Below, one piece after another: positions 1 to 7,126 of a stretch of DNA of 10,405 nucleotides. The notes under the pieces are model-generated. The model saw only the letters and a list, made by a program, of their open reading frames with translations. It ran no database searches and was not told the origin of the DNA. Where the stretch lies: positions 1 to 10,405 of the forward strand of contig DMQW01000390.1 of NCBI GenBank assembly GCA_003455565.1. Direction: 5' to 3'. The stretch is from Limisphaerales bacterium (GTDB lineage Bacteria > Verrucomicrobiota > Verrucomicrobiia > Limisphaerales > UBA11358). The position numbers were made by a program, and so were the translations under genes. The stretch's first letter is position 1. Each line of letters opens with the position of its first letter.

Positions 1-18
1 TGTTGGATGTTGGATGTT
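1..18. repeat. Tandem heptamer TTGGATG, cut by window edge
   Basis: The unit TTGGATG occurs at 3-9 and 10-16, with partial units either side, so the 7-base period covers at least 18 bases and may continue to the left. It lies inside the GH13 gene and encodes residues about 936-941 (NIQHPT), just after the debranching-type stretch ending near SSNTHPL. Confidence 0.6.
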
Positions 19-2823
19 TTCCATTCCCAACGGATGCGTGTTCGACGAGAAATAAAAATCCGCGCCATCGTTGCGCTTGGTCTCGCAATGAAAATTCCGG
101 TCTTCGATGTCCACGCGCACGGTCAGGCGCACGTCGGCCTCGGCGGGCAGTTGTTTCCCATGAGCGAGTTTTTTCGTCGGGCGGCTGAATTGAAAGACGG
201 TGGTGTTTTTGCCTTCGAGCATTTCGGCGCGCAGTTCAATTTCCACCGTGCGGCTGTCACCGGCATTTGCCACGAAGTGCCAGACGGCGGGCGAACCGGC
301 CTTGAACGACGCGAGATTTTTGAAATCAAGCGGCGAGAGAAAGCCGTCGGCGTTCACCCAGACGCGGATGCGTTTGACGAAAACGTGGCGGTCCACCGGC
401 ACGGCTGGACTCAGGTTTGCGCCGAGGACACAGTCGTATTTGGAATTCACGCGGCCAAGGTCAACGCACAGCCGCGCCATGCCGCCGAGGCCGTTGGTCA
501 GCAGAACAAGGTCCGAGGCTTGGGGCTTTGGGCGCGAGGCGGAAGGTTTGGACGCCAGAAAACGAATTGTCGCCGAAACTTTTTGCGAGGTGGTGGCGTA
601 GCGTTCCAAAATCAATCCGGCTTCACCTGCGTTTTGGTTTGGGGCAAAGCAGGCGATGAATCCGCCGCCGACAGGAATTGACTGAACATGCACCGGCGGA
701 TGCTTCATTCCACATTCTTCATTCTGTATTTCCAGCGTGGCGCGGAACGGCGCGGAATCTTCCATCAACAGCCAGTGGCCGGGCGGCACGGGCGTGACGC
801 GGCGGGCGTCGAGCAATGTCCATTCAATGACGCGCGGAAAGATTTTCCCGGCTTCAACTTCGGGCAGCAGATCAGCGAACGGCGTTTTAGCGTCACGCGC
901 GGCGAATTCACTGGCGGCGGCGAGAAAATTTTTCGGCGAGCGACTGACCTGTTCCGCAAGCCAATGCCAGTCGAGTCCGTCAATGGTTTCGGCGGGAATG
1001 ATTTTGTTCAATGACTCAATTGCCCACGCGGCTTGGGCGCGGGCGCGGCGGTAATTTTCGCCGCTCAAACCGACTGACTTTTCGGCTGGCGCGAGACAGA
1101 AAGCTGCGCCGGGAGCGAGCGTGAAAGCGGTTTCATCTTCGGTGGCAGAAATTTTCGGGAGCGGCTGGCCGAGCAGATCAAATTGAAAAGCGGAAAGCGG
1201 AAAGCGGAAAGCGGAAACATTGAGTGTGAGCGAGTTTTCTTTTTCGACGTCAGTATTGACCAGAACGAGGACGGAATCTTTGCCTTCCTCCGATTCGCGG
1301 AGCAGGGCGTAAACCGGCGATTCAGGCGCGCTCAAGCGCGTGAGTTTCGCGCCGTCTAAAAAGCACGGATGGTCGGAGATGAGTTGGTTGAGTTGCGCGA
1401 GTTCGGGAACGATGTTGTCGGCGCTGTCCCAATTCAAACCGGTGCAGCCGTGGATGCGGATTTTTTCGGCGGCGAGCCATTCGGCGCCGCCGGTGAAGCC
1501 GAATCCGCCGCTGGGACTGGTCAGCGCGCAAAGACGGTTTCGCAGCAGCGACCACGCGCGGCCTTTTTTAGCGAGGCGGTCGTTATCGTGCGTTTCGCTG
1601 TAATGGACGTAGCTGCCGACGCGTTCGTTCTGGCGGTTGGCGTAGTCGAGATACCACGCGACTTCTTTGCCAGAATAATTTTGGAACAGTTCGGAGTAGG
1701 CCCATTGCATTCCGCCTTCGGTGAGTAAAAGTTCGGTAGCGTCCCATGAACCACCGAGACCTTCGAGGAGAAAAATGGTTTCGGGAAATTCTTCCTGCAC
1801 GCGGGCGATGATGTATTGCCAGGCGGGCGCGGGAATTTTGTAGCCGGCGTCGCAGCGGAAGCCGTCCACGCCGCGCCGGCACCAAGTCAGCAGCGAGTCG
1901 GCGATGATGTCCCAGAGTTTTACGTCGTGCTGTTCGAGTTCAACTAAATCTTCCCAGACGATTTTCCATGCGCTGGGGCTGGCGAATTCGCCGTCGGGAT
2001 TTTTCAGAAAAAATTCGGGGCGATTTTCCTGCAAGGTGGAACCCCAACCGGTGTGGTTGATGACGATGTCAATGAAGACGCGTGCGCCGAGCGAATGGGC
2101 GGCATAGGTAAGTTCGCAAAATTGGTCAATGCCGGTGGTGCGTTTGTCGAACTCGACGAGCGCGGGGTCAACGGCGGTCAAATCCAGCGCGGCGTAAGGG
2201 CTGCCGAAACGTCCGAAGCGCGCGTAGGTCGTGGGCGGCGGATGCACAGGCAGCAGATGGATGATGCGGCAACCGAGTTTGTGGACGATGTGCGGCAGTT
2301 GTTTTGCGAGGTCGCGGAATTTTCCCGACGGCGGCAGTGTGGCGTAGCCGAGGGCTTCGAGTGACTTGAGCTGGGCCTCCAATTTTTCATCGGCAGTGGA
2401 AGCGAGATTTTTGGTCGCGCCAAAAAGCCGGGTAAAGGCGCAGTAAATCGTGTTCGCCGTGCGCGTGAAATTTGGGTGGACGGAAATTCCCACGTCCGAG
2501 CCATCCGGCCAGTGCTGCCAGTTTTTTTCGTCGAGCAGATAGGCCTTGGCCTTGAAGTAGCCAACTTCGGCGAGCGGCAGTTCGATCTGCCAGCCGTCGG
2601 CGGTTTTTTGCATGGGCACATCGCGCCACGAAGAATTGGCAACAACCGCCCGGCCGGCATGGGCGGAAATGATTTCTTTGCGGCGGGCGGCGGCGCGGCC
2701 AAGGTTGGTGCGGAGGCGGGCGGACCAGTTTTTTTTTGCGGCGAATTCTTTTTCGGCGCGGATGGAGAAATGGATTTTATCACCGACGAACCGCAGAAGG
2801 CGTTCGCCGGTGGCCGGAGACAT
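1..2823 (-). CDS. GH13 alpha-amylase / glycogen-debranching enzyme fusion, 3' end beyond window
   Basis: An uninterrupted reading frame of 941 codons, open at the left edge. Residues about 1-130 look like a beta-rich N-terminal domain. Residues about 150-480 are a GH13 barrel with all four conserved regions: DIVINH at 252-257, GFRCD at 321-325 (nucleophile D325), FLLEG at 351-355 (acid/base E354) and ETHDN at 410-414 (D413). A beta-sandwich follows. From about 660 onward there is sequence I recognise as the N-terminal domain of bacterial amylo-alpha-1,6-glucosidase proteins (for example LLTNGLGGMARLCVDLGR, FVKRIRVWVNADGF). The expected C-terminal glucosidase domain would lie outside the window. 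The likely role is cytoplasmic glycogen or maltodextrin breakdown, combining glucan hydrolysis or transfer with debranching. No signal peptide is seen. The start is uncertain: ATG at 2823 has only AGGTGG about 18 bases upstream, and an in-frame GTG at 2844 is possible. Three heptamer repeats lie inside the gene. Confidence 0.9.
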   Translation of the reverse strand, partial: MSPATGERLLRFVGDKIHFSIRAEKEFAAKKNWSARLRTNLGRAAARRKEIISAHAGRAVVANSSWRDVPMQKTADGWQIELPLAEVGYFKAKAYLLDEKNWQHWPDGSDVGISVHPNFTRTANTIYCAFTRLFGATKNLASTADEKLEAQLKSLEALGYATLPPSGKFRDLAKQLPHIVHKLGCRIIHLLPVHPPPTTYARFGRFGSPYAALDLTAVDPALVEFDKRTTGIDQFCELTYAAHSLGARVFIDIVINHTGWGSTLQENRPEFFLKNPDGEFASPSAWKIVWEDLVELEQHDVKLWDIIADSLLTWCRRGVDGFRCDAGYKIPAPAWQYIIARVQEEFPETIFLLEGLGGSWDATELLLTEGGMQWAYSELFQNYSGKEVAWYLDYANRQNERVGSYVHYSETHDNDRLAKKGRAWSLLRNRLCALTSPSGGFGFTGGAEWLAAEKIRIHGCTGLNWDSADNIVPELAQLNQLISDHPCFLDGAKLTRLSAPESPVYALLRESEEGKDSVLVLVNTDVEKENSLTLNVSAFRFPLSAFQFDLLGQPLPKISATEDETAFTLAPGAAFCLAPAEKSVGLSGENYRRARAQAAWAIESLNKIIPAETIDGLDWHWLAEQVSRSPKNFLAAASEFAARDAKTPFADLLPEVEAGKIFPRVIEWTLLDARRVTPVPPGHWLLMEDSAPFRATLEIQNEECGMKHPPVHVQSIPVGGGFIACFAPNQNAGEAGLILERYATTSQKVSATIRFLASKPSASRPKPQASDLVLLTNGLGGMARLCVDLGRVNSKYDCVLGANLSPAVPVDRHVFVKRIRVWVNADGFLSPLDFKNLASFKAGSPAVWHFVANAGDSRTVEIELRAEMLEGKNTTVFQFSRPTKKLAHGKQLPAEADVRLTVRVDIEDRNFHCETKRNDGADFYFSSNTHPLGMENIQHPT
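704..731. repeat. Degenerate heptamer repeat (NNNATTC), four units
   Basis: Four consecutive 7-base units: TTCATTC, CACATTC, TTCATTC and the more diverged TGTATTT, 28 bp in all. It is inside the GH13/debranching gene and encodes residues about 698-707 (around QNEECGMK), a polar stretch between two beta-rich segments, which looks like a loop insertion. Confidence 0.6.
1190..1217. repeat. Perfect heptamer repeat (GCGGAAA) x4
   Basis: Four exact copies of GCGGAAA in a row, 28 bp. On the coding (minus) strand the tract reads through all three codon phases in turn and encodes residues about 536-545 (SAFRFPLSAF) of the GH13 protein, in the beta-sandwich after the catalytic barrel. The reading frame stays open on both sides. 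Confidence 0.9.
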
Positions 2824-2967
2824 GATTGGTTTGGGTTGATCCACCTGAAAAACTTTTAACAGGAAGCCGCGAGTTGCGAAATGGAAAATTAAACCCGGCT
2901 TTTTCTTTGGGTTGCGTTGGCGGCGGGGGCGATTTAACTTGGCGGTCAGTTTGCTGAACTTTCACCA

Positions 2968-3813
2968 ATGGCGACGATGACATTAAATCCGGGCGAGGAA
3001 GCTCAATTGTTGCAGACGATTGAGATGTTCGAGGTGATTGTGCAGTCGCAATCGGGCGACACGCAGTCGCTGGAAATTCTCAAGGAGGCTTATTCGAAGC
3101 TCGGTCACGAGGACGATGTGGTCAACACTTCCAAGCGGATCGCGCAGGCTTACTTGCAGCAGGGGCAGTTGACCTCGGCGATTCTGGAATACGAGACGGT
3201 GTTGCAGCGGCGGCCCGAGGATGCGGATGTGCGGACGGCGTTGAAGCAGATCGAGGACAAGGCGAGCATCGCGGTGGGGCAGCCGATGTCGGACATGATG
3301 GCGATGGCATCGGTGGATACGACGATGTTGCGGCACAAGACGCGTGCGGCGGCGACCGAGGCGGTGGATGACGGACGCAAGTCGCTCTACAAAGTTTTTG
3401 TCGAGAGCAAACTGATCACGGCGGGCGATTTCGATCTGTGCTGGCGCAATGTGGACTTGAGCGTGGCGCCGCCGGATGTGGTGGAGCCGTTCATCCAGAG
3501 GCTGCACGAGAAGGGGATTTATCTGGTCGAGAAATCACTGCGCCTGTTGTCGGACAAATCGCGCGTGGCGTATCTGCCGCTGGATCGTTACGACATTGAC
3601 ATGGATCTGGCGCGCGGCTTTCCGGCGGAAGTTTGCCGGCGCTGGTGCGTGCTGCCGTTTGACCGGATGAGCAAGGCGATTCTGGTGGCGACCGCAAATC
3701 CCTTCAACCAGCAGGCGGCCAAGGAATTGGCCGAGGCAACCACGCACCGTCTGTTGTGGTATGTTGCTACGCCGAACGACATTGTTTCCAACCTGCGCAA
3801 AGCGTTCCGCTGA
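2968..3813 (+). CDS. TPR protein with a free-standing GspE/PilB N-terminal (MshEN-like) domain
   Basis: 281 residues. Residues about 15-95 form helix pairs typical of tetratricopeptide repeats (AYLQQGQLTSAILEYETVLQ at 61-80, with the next helix at 87-97). After a linker, residues about 137-281 resemble the N-terminal domain of type II secretion/type IV pilus ATPases: a KSLYKVFVESKLITAGDF segment, then a domain ending in WCVLPFDRMSKAILVATANP. There is no Walker motif, so it is not itself an ATPase. Some MshEN domains in this family bind cyclic di-GMP; I cannot tell whether this one does. It ends two bases before the pilB start and is very probably co-transcribed with it, which suggests an adaptor or regulator of the pilus motor. 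No clear ribosome binding site precedes the ATG at 2968, and ATG at 2977 is an in-frame alternative. Confidence 0.8.
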   Translation: MATMTLNPGEEAQLLQTIEMFEVIVQSQSGDTQSLEILKEAYSKLGHEDDVVNTSKRIAQAYLQQGQLTSAILEYETVLQRRPEDADVRTALKQIEDKASIAVGQPMSDMMAMASVDTTMLRHKTRAAATEAVDDGRKSLYKVFVESKLITAGDFDLCWRNVDLSVAPPDVVEPFIQRLHEKGIYLVEKSLRLLSDKSRVAYLPLDRYDIDMDLARGFPAEVCRRWCVLPFDRMSKAILVATANPFNQQAAKELAEATTHRLLWYVATPNDIVSNLRKAFR

Positions 3814-3815
3814 TC

Positions 3816-5561
3816 ATGGCCAAGATCAAATCATTTGCCGAACGAATCGCCGATGCCCTCGTCGAGGATGGGTTGTTGAGCGCGAGTCAGGTTGAGGAAT
3901 TGCTGGAGCGCCAGAAGAAAGAGGGCGCGCGGCTGGTAAAACTGCTCATTGATAAAGACAAACAATACGTCAGTCCGGACGACTTGGTCGTCTGCATGGG
4001 CCGCGTGTTGAACGTCTCGCCCATCAATCTCGCCCGCGTCAACATCCAGTCCGAGGTGGTGGAACTGGTCCCGCGCGACATCGCGCACAACTATAAAGTT
4101 GTTCCGGTCGCCCGGCTCGAAAATAAATTGTTCCTCGCGATGGCCGATCCGTTGAACGTCCTCGCCATTGATGACGTCAAGCGGATCACCAAGCTGGAAA
4201 TCGCCCCGCTCATCGCCTCCGAGAAGGCGATCACGGACAAGTTGAATTTTATTGATGCTTCCAAGAGCGGTTCCATGGAGGACCTCATCCAGGACGCCCA
4301 GAAAAGGAGCGATAGTGATGCCGATGGCGACACCATCGAATCCGTCAAGGAATCCATCGAGGAGGTGAACCTCGACCAGCTCGCCGCCTCCAGCGAAGAA
4401 GCCCCCGTCATCAAGCTCGCCAACCTCGTAGTTCTTCAGGCCATCAAAGACCGCGCCAGCGACATCCACCTTGAGCCGTTTGAAAAAGTGATGCGCCTGC
4501 GCTACCGCATTGACGGCGTGCTCATTGATGCCACGCCGCCGCCCAAGCAGATGCAGCTCGCGCTCGCCTCGCGCATCAAGATCATGAGCAACCTCGACAT
4601 CGCCGAGCGCCGCCTGCCGCAGGATGGCCGCATGCGCGTCAAGGTCAGCGGCAAGGATTACGATTTGCGCGTTTCGATTCTGCCCACCGTTCACGGCGAA
4701 AAAATCGTGCTGCGCGTGCTCGACAAGACCAACCTCTCCGCCAGCATCGACAAACTCGGGTTGGACGAGGCGACGCTCAAGCAATTCCGCGTGGCCATTG
4801 ACGCGCCGCACGGCTTGATTCTCGTCACCGGCCCGACCGGTTCCGGCAAGACCACCACGCTCTACTCCGCGCTCAACGAACTCAACAGCCCGCAGTGGAA
4901 CATCATCACCGTCGAGGACCCCGTGGAATTCCAGATTCCCGGCATCAACCAAGTGCCGACCAAAAAAGAGATCGGCCTCACGTTCGCCAATGCGCTGCGC
5001 TCCATTTTGCGGCAAGACCCGGACATCATCATGATCGGGGAAATCCGCGATACCGAGACCGCTGAAATCGCCATCGAAGCCGCGCTCACCGGCCACCAGG
5101 TGCTTTCCACGATGCACTGCAACGACGCGCCCGGCGCTATCGCGCGCCTGGACGACATGGGCATCGCGCCCTTTTTGATTTCGTCCTCGGTGATTCTTTC
5201 CTGCGCACAACGTCTGCTGCGCCGCATCTGCTCGCACTGCAAGGAGCCGGTCACCTATCCGGCCAAGATGTTTGAAGACCTCACCATTGATCCGGTCATG
5301 TTTGACGGCGTGCAGCTCTACCGTGGACGCGGCTGCGACCGTTGCAAAAATTCCGGCTACGTCGGGCGCATGGCCATCATCGAGGCCATGACCATCACCG
5401 ACCAGATCCGCAAACTCATCATCGCCCGTTCCAGCAATCGCGAAATGGCCAAGCTCGCCATCAATCAGGGAATGCGAACTCTCCGCATGGTCGCGCTCGA
5501 CCGCGCCCGCGACGGCCTGACCACGCTCGAACAAGTCCTCGTCACCACCTCCACGTTCTGA
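3816..5561 (+). CDS. pilB: Type IV pilus assembly ATPase PilB (GspE family)
   Basis: 581 residues from the ATG at 3816, which follows the upstream stop TGA by two bases. An open frame extends upstream to 3756 but would overlap the previous gene. Residues about 1-165 are the N-terminal domain, beginning AKIKSFAERIADALVEDGLL. The C-terminal motor has Walker A GPTGSGKT (339-346, K345), an aspartate box around VEDPVEF, Walker B DPDIIMIGEIRD (401-412, E409), a histidine box with H427 and H434, and the tetracysteine zinc site C472/C475 with C507/C510, which favours PilB/GspE over the retraction ATPase PilT. It should hexamerise at the cytoplasmic face of the inner membrane and power pilin polymerisation. 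No pilT, pilC or pilin gene lies next to it here. A GspE of a type II secretion system is the main alternative. Confidence 0.95.
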   Translation: MAKIKSFAERIADALVEDGLLSASQVEELLERQKKEGARLVKLLIDKDKQYVSPDDLVVCMGRVLNVSPINLARVNIQSEVVELVPRDIAHNYKVVPVARLENKLFLAMADPLNVLAIDDVKRITKLEIAPLIASEKAITDKLNFIDASKSGSMEDLIQDAQKRSDSDADGDTIESVKESIEEVNLDQLAASSEEAPVIKLANLVVLQAIKDRASDIHLEPFEKVMRLRYRIDGVLIDATPPPKQMQLALASRIKIMSNLDIAERRLPQDGRMRVKVSGKDYDLRVSILPTVHGEKIVLRVLDKTNLSASIDKLGLDEATLKQFRVAIDAPHGLILVTGPTGSGKTTTLYSALNELNSPQWNIITVEDPVEFQIPGINQVPTKKEIGLTFANALRSILRQDPDIIMIGEIRDTETAEIAIEAALTGHQVLSTMHCNDAPGAIARLDDMGIAPFLISSSVILSCAQRLLRRICSHCKEPVTYPAKMFEDLTIDPVMFDGVQLYRGRGCDRCKNSGYVGRMAIIEAMTITDQIRKLIIARSSNREMAKLAINQGMRTLRMVALDRARDGLTTLEQVLVTTSTF

Positions 5562-5567
5562 CCACGC

Positions 5568-6575
5568 TCAAAATTTCCGTTGCGGCATGCCCAACGGCGG
5601 CGACTGCGAATCCGAAAGCCACGGTGGCAGCTTGGCCTGTCCCGCCGTCCTGGTCTCCGTTGGAATCGTGTAAGGCCCCGTGATGCCCGGCAAAGGTTTG
5701 ATGCCCGTCGGCCGGCTGATGCTGCTTTGCAATGGCGTGAACGAACGCCCGTTCGGATTGAATTGCGGCACCGGCTCGAGATACGGATCAACCACCGGCA
5801 CCGTCGGAACGCGCGGCACCACCAATTTATCCGGCGGCGCAACCGGTTCCATCAGTGCGCGGAAACGCTCCATGCCCGCCAGTTGTTCCGGCGTCTGCTT
5901 TGGCGGCTGCGCTGGCAGAACGAACGCGCTGGCCCACTTGGAATCCGCATTCGGCGAAGCACCAAACAGCGAACCTGGCTGCGCGCTCAAAGTCTGGTTA
6001 AAAAATCTCGCGGAACCGGAATCAGGCCGGTCGCCCGGACGGGAATACCGGTCGTTATCATCTTTCTGGCCGAATGGGCTGGGGTTGTCGTGCGACCACG
6101 GATTGTCCAGCCGGCGGTAACCGTTGGTGGCGGCCAAGGAAGCGGCGCGTTCCTGCCGCGTCAGATACCGCTGCTCCAGCGTGAGTTTATCTTCACCGTT
6201 CTTGTCCGGCAGACCGAGGATTTTTTCCGGCGTGGGCAGGCCCATGATTTCCTCCGGCGTCATCAGCGTCCACTTGTTTTTACCATCGAGAAATTGCTGC
6301 CACTGCTTCGCCGCCGCCGGAGAAACGTCCCGCGTCTGCCCCGCGCCCGGCAAAACATCAAACTGCGGAACCGGCCCGCCGGGGAACAGGCTTTTGGGTG
6401 CGTTATATGCATCAGCCGCCGTGCGCTGGTCCGGCGGCATGAAGGTATTCGCCTTTTCCGTCACCTCCTCCGCCGGCTTGGAAAACTGGATCGTCGGCTG
6501 CGCCCCTGATGGAAATGCCCATAGCACCGCCATCGCGGCGAGGCCGGCAAAAAAACTGGTCGGGCAAAAAGTCAT
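5568..6575 (-). CDS. Secreted proline-rich protein of unknown function
   Basis: 335 residues. The N-terminus looks like a Sec signal peptide: MTFCPTSFF, a hydrophobic core (AGLAAMAVLWAF), then SGA before Q26, a plausible signal peptidase I site. C4 is too early and lacks the lipobox context for a lipoprotein. The mature protein is rich in Pro, Gln, Asn and Ser with low hydrophobicity, and contains a repeated-looking segment, MGLPTPEKILGLPDKNGEDK. No enzyme motif or membrane segment is visible, and I do not recognise the family. It converges on pilB with a 6-bp gap and no hairpin terminator between them. No good ribosome binding site is seen before the ATG at 6575. A periplasmic or envelope protein is likely; a link to the pilus is only positional. 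Confidence 0.75.
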   Translation of the reverse strand: MTFCPTSFFAGLAAMAVLWAFPSGAQPTIQFSKPAEEVTEKANTFMPPDQRTAADAYNAPKSLFPGGPVPQFDVLPGAGQTRDVSPAAAKQWQQFLDGKNKWTLMTPEEIMGLPTPEKILGLPDKNGEDKLTLEQRYLTRQERAASLAATNGYRRLDNPWSHDNPSPFGQKDDNDRYSRPGDRPDSGSARFFNQTLSAQPGSLFGASPNADSKWASAFVLPAQPPKQTPEQLAGMERFRALMEPVAPPDKLVVPRVPTVPVVDPYLEPVPQFNPNGRSFTPLQSSISRPTGIKPLPGITGPYTIPTETRTAGQAKLPPWLSDSQSPPLGMPQRKF

Positions 6576-6656
6576 TTTCGTATCATTACGCTAGAGGAAT
6601 GGACAACCTCCGTCAAAATGAATTCAAAATAAAAAACGACTGAAGCCCTGTCTTTA

Positions 6657-6726
6657 GGCAGGATTCACAGAGTTTTCAGAATGAAACACTGCGATTCCGA
6701 ATTTTGTTCATCCTGTAAATTCTGTC
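6657..6726. repeat. Inverted repeat built of 9-base units
   Basis: Left arm 6657-6683 and right arm 6700-6726, with a 16-base loop. Each arm splits into three 9-base units sharing a CAG-R-AT-like core: left GGCAGGATT, CACAGAGTT, TTCAGAATG; right, read on the other strand, GACAGAATT, TACAGGATG, AACAAAATT. By hand alignment 17 of 27 arm positions are complementary, 11 of the outermost 14. It lies between the secreted-protein gene and the fmdB-like gene. Confidence 0.45.
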
Positions 6727-6733
6727 TTTTGCT

Positions 6734-6761
6734 CTCAACCCTCAACTTTCAACTCTCAACC
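6734..6761. repeat. Heptamer repeat (YTCAACY), four units, intergenic
   Basis: Four consecutive 7-base units: CTCAACC, CTCAACT, TTCAACT, CTCAACC. The 28-bp length and four-unit count match the heptamer tracts inside the GH13 gene, although the unit sequence differs. It ends five bases beyond the stop codon of the fmdB-like gene. Confidence 0.8.
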
Positions 6762-6765
6762 AATT

Positions 6766-7011
6766 TCACTGCCGCTCGTATTCACCCTTGCCGAGCCGTT
6801 TATAGACCTGAAAGCCCGACTTCTTCGCGTCCGAGATGGACAGCGGCTTGAGTTTGTGCGGCGTGCTGAAGCCGGAAATAATCTTGCGCACCGGCTTTTT
6901 GCACGCCGGACATTTCGTCAGCTCCGCCGCGCTCAACGGACGGTTCAAAGTGAATTTCCCGCCGCAGACCTTGCAGCCGCCTTCGCACAGTTCGTATTCG
7001 TAAAGAGGCAC
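6766..7011 (-). CDS. FmdB-type zinc-ribbon protein
   Basis: 81 residues, starting with GTG at 7011. The N-terminus PLYEYEL is the hallmark of the FmdB/CxxC small zinc-ribbon family, where a short beta strand is followed by two cysteine pairs. Cysteines here are C9, C13, C16, C34 and C37: C13/C16 and C34/C37 can form the two CxxC knuckles, and C9 is extra. VRKIISGF follows the second pair as in the family. The C-terminal half (KPLSISDAKKSGFQVYKRL) is basic and longer than the minimal ribbon. The function of the family is not well established; a regulatory or nucleic-acid-binding role is often assumed. The gene stands alone between two inverted-repeat blocks. No clear ribosome binding site precedes the GTG. 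Confidence 0.8.
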   Translation of the reverse strand: MPLYEYELCEGGCKVCGGKFTLNRPLSAAELTKCPACKKPVRKIISGFSTPHKLKPLSISDAKKSGFQVYKRLGKGEYERQ

Positions 7012-7058
7012 GGATTAATTTTGAATTTCGATTTCCAAATGTCGAATAAAACCTTTTA

Positions 7059-7121
7059 TCCGCAGATTACGCGGATTAACGCAGAGCCGAAAAATCTGCG
7101 GAAATCTGCGCCATCTGCGGA
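7059..7121. repeat. Inverted repeat of three 9-base units per arm
   Basis: Left arm 7059-7085 and right arm 7095-7121, 27 bases each with a 9-base loop. The left arm divides into TCCGCAGAT, TACGCGGAT, TAACGCAGA; the right arm, read on the other strand, into TCCGCAGAT, GGCGCAGAT, TTCCGCAGA. By hand, 22 of 27 positions are complementary. A long hairpin could form on either strand. It lies upstream of the fmdB-like gene and ends five bases before the stop codon of the slipin-tail copy. Its units resemble the ATCTGCG-type repeats seen dispersed in several bacterial groups. Confidence 0.75.
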
Positions 7122-7126
7122 AGAAC

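Noticed and set aside
7..681. Plus-strand 224-codon open frame and other plus frames up to 2859
   Set aside because: All lie opposite the continuous GH13/debranching frame, whose catalytic motifs are unambiguous.
2178..2783. Minus-strand 201-codon open frame
   Set aside because: It is the same strand as the GH13 gene but in another frame. The Ser/Pro/Lys-rich translation has no motif, whereas the correct frame gives region I at 2052-2070.
2824..2967. Divergent promoter region between the GH13 gene and the TPR gene
   Set aside because: Promoters must lie here or nearby, but no -35/-10 pair beyond chance (best TTGCGT - 17 - TAACTT) and no operator-like palindrome could be defended.
3831..5534. 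A 567-codon open frame antisense to pilB
   Set aside because: It is the mirror of a strongly biased coding strand. The protein is His/Asp/Gly-rich without motifs, while the plus strand carries every PilB motif.
6588..6616. TTGACG - 17 bases - TAGCGT on the minus strand as a promoter for the secreted-protein gene
   Set aside because: The -35 match is good but the -10 box matches only half of its consensus, and the transcript would start within about ten bases of the ATG. Too weak to list.
6622..6660. CCTGTCTTTAGGCAGG hairpin with a nearby T-run as terminator for the fmdB-like gene
   Set aside because: The stem leaves a loop of about two bases, and ten bases separate it from the T-tract on the minus strand, so it does not fit an intrinsic terminator.
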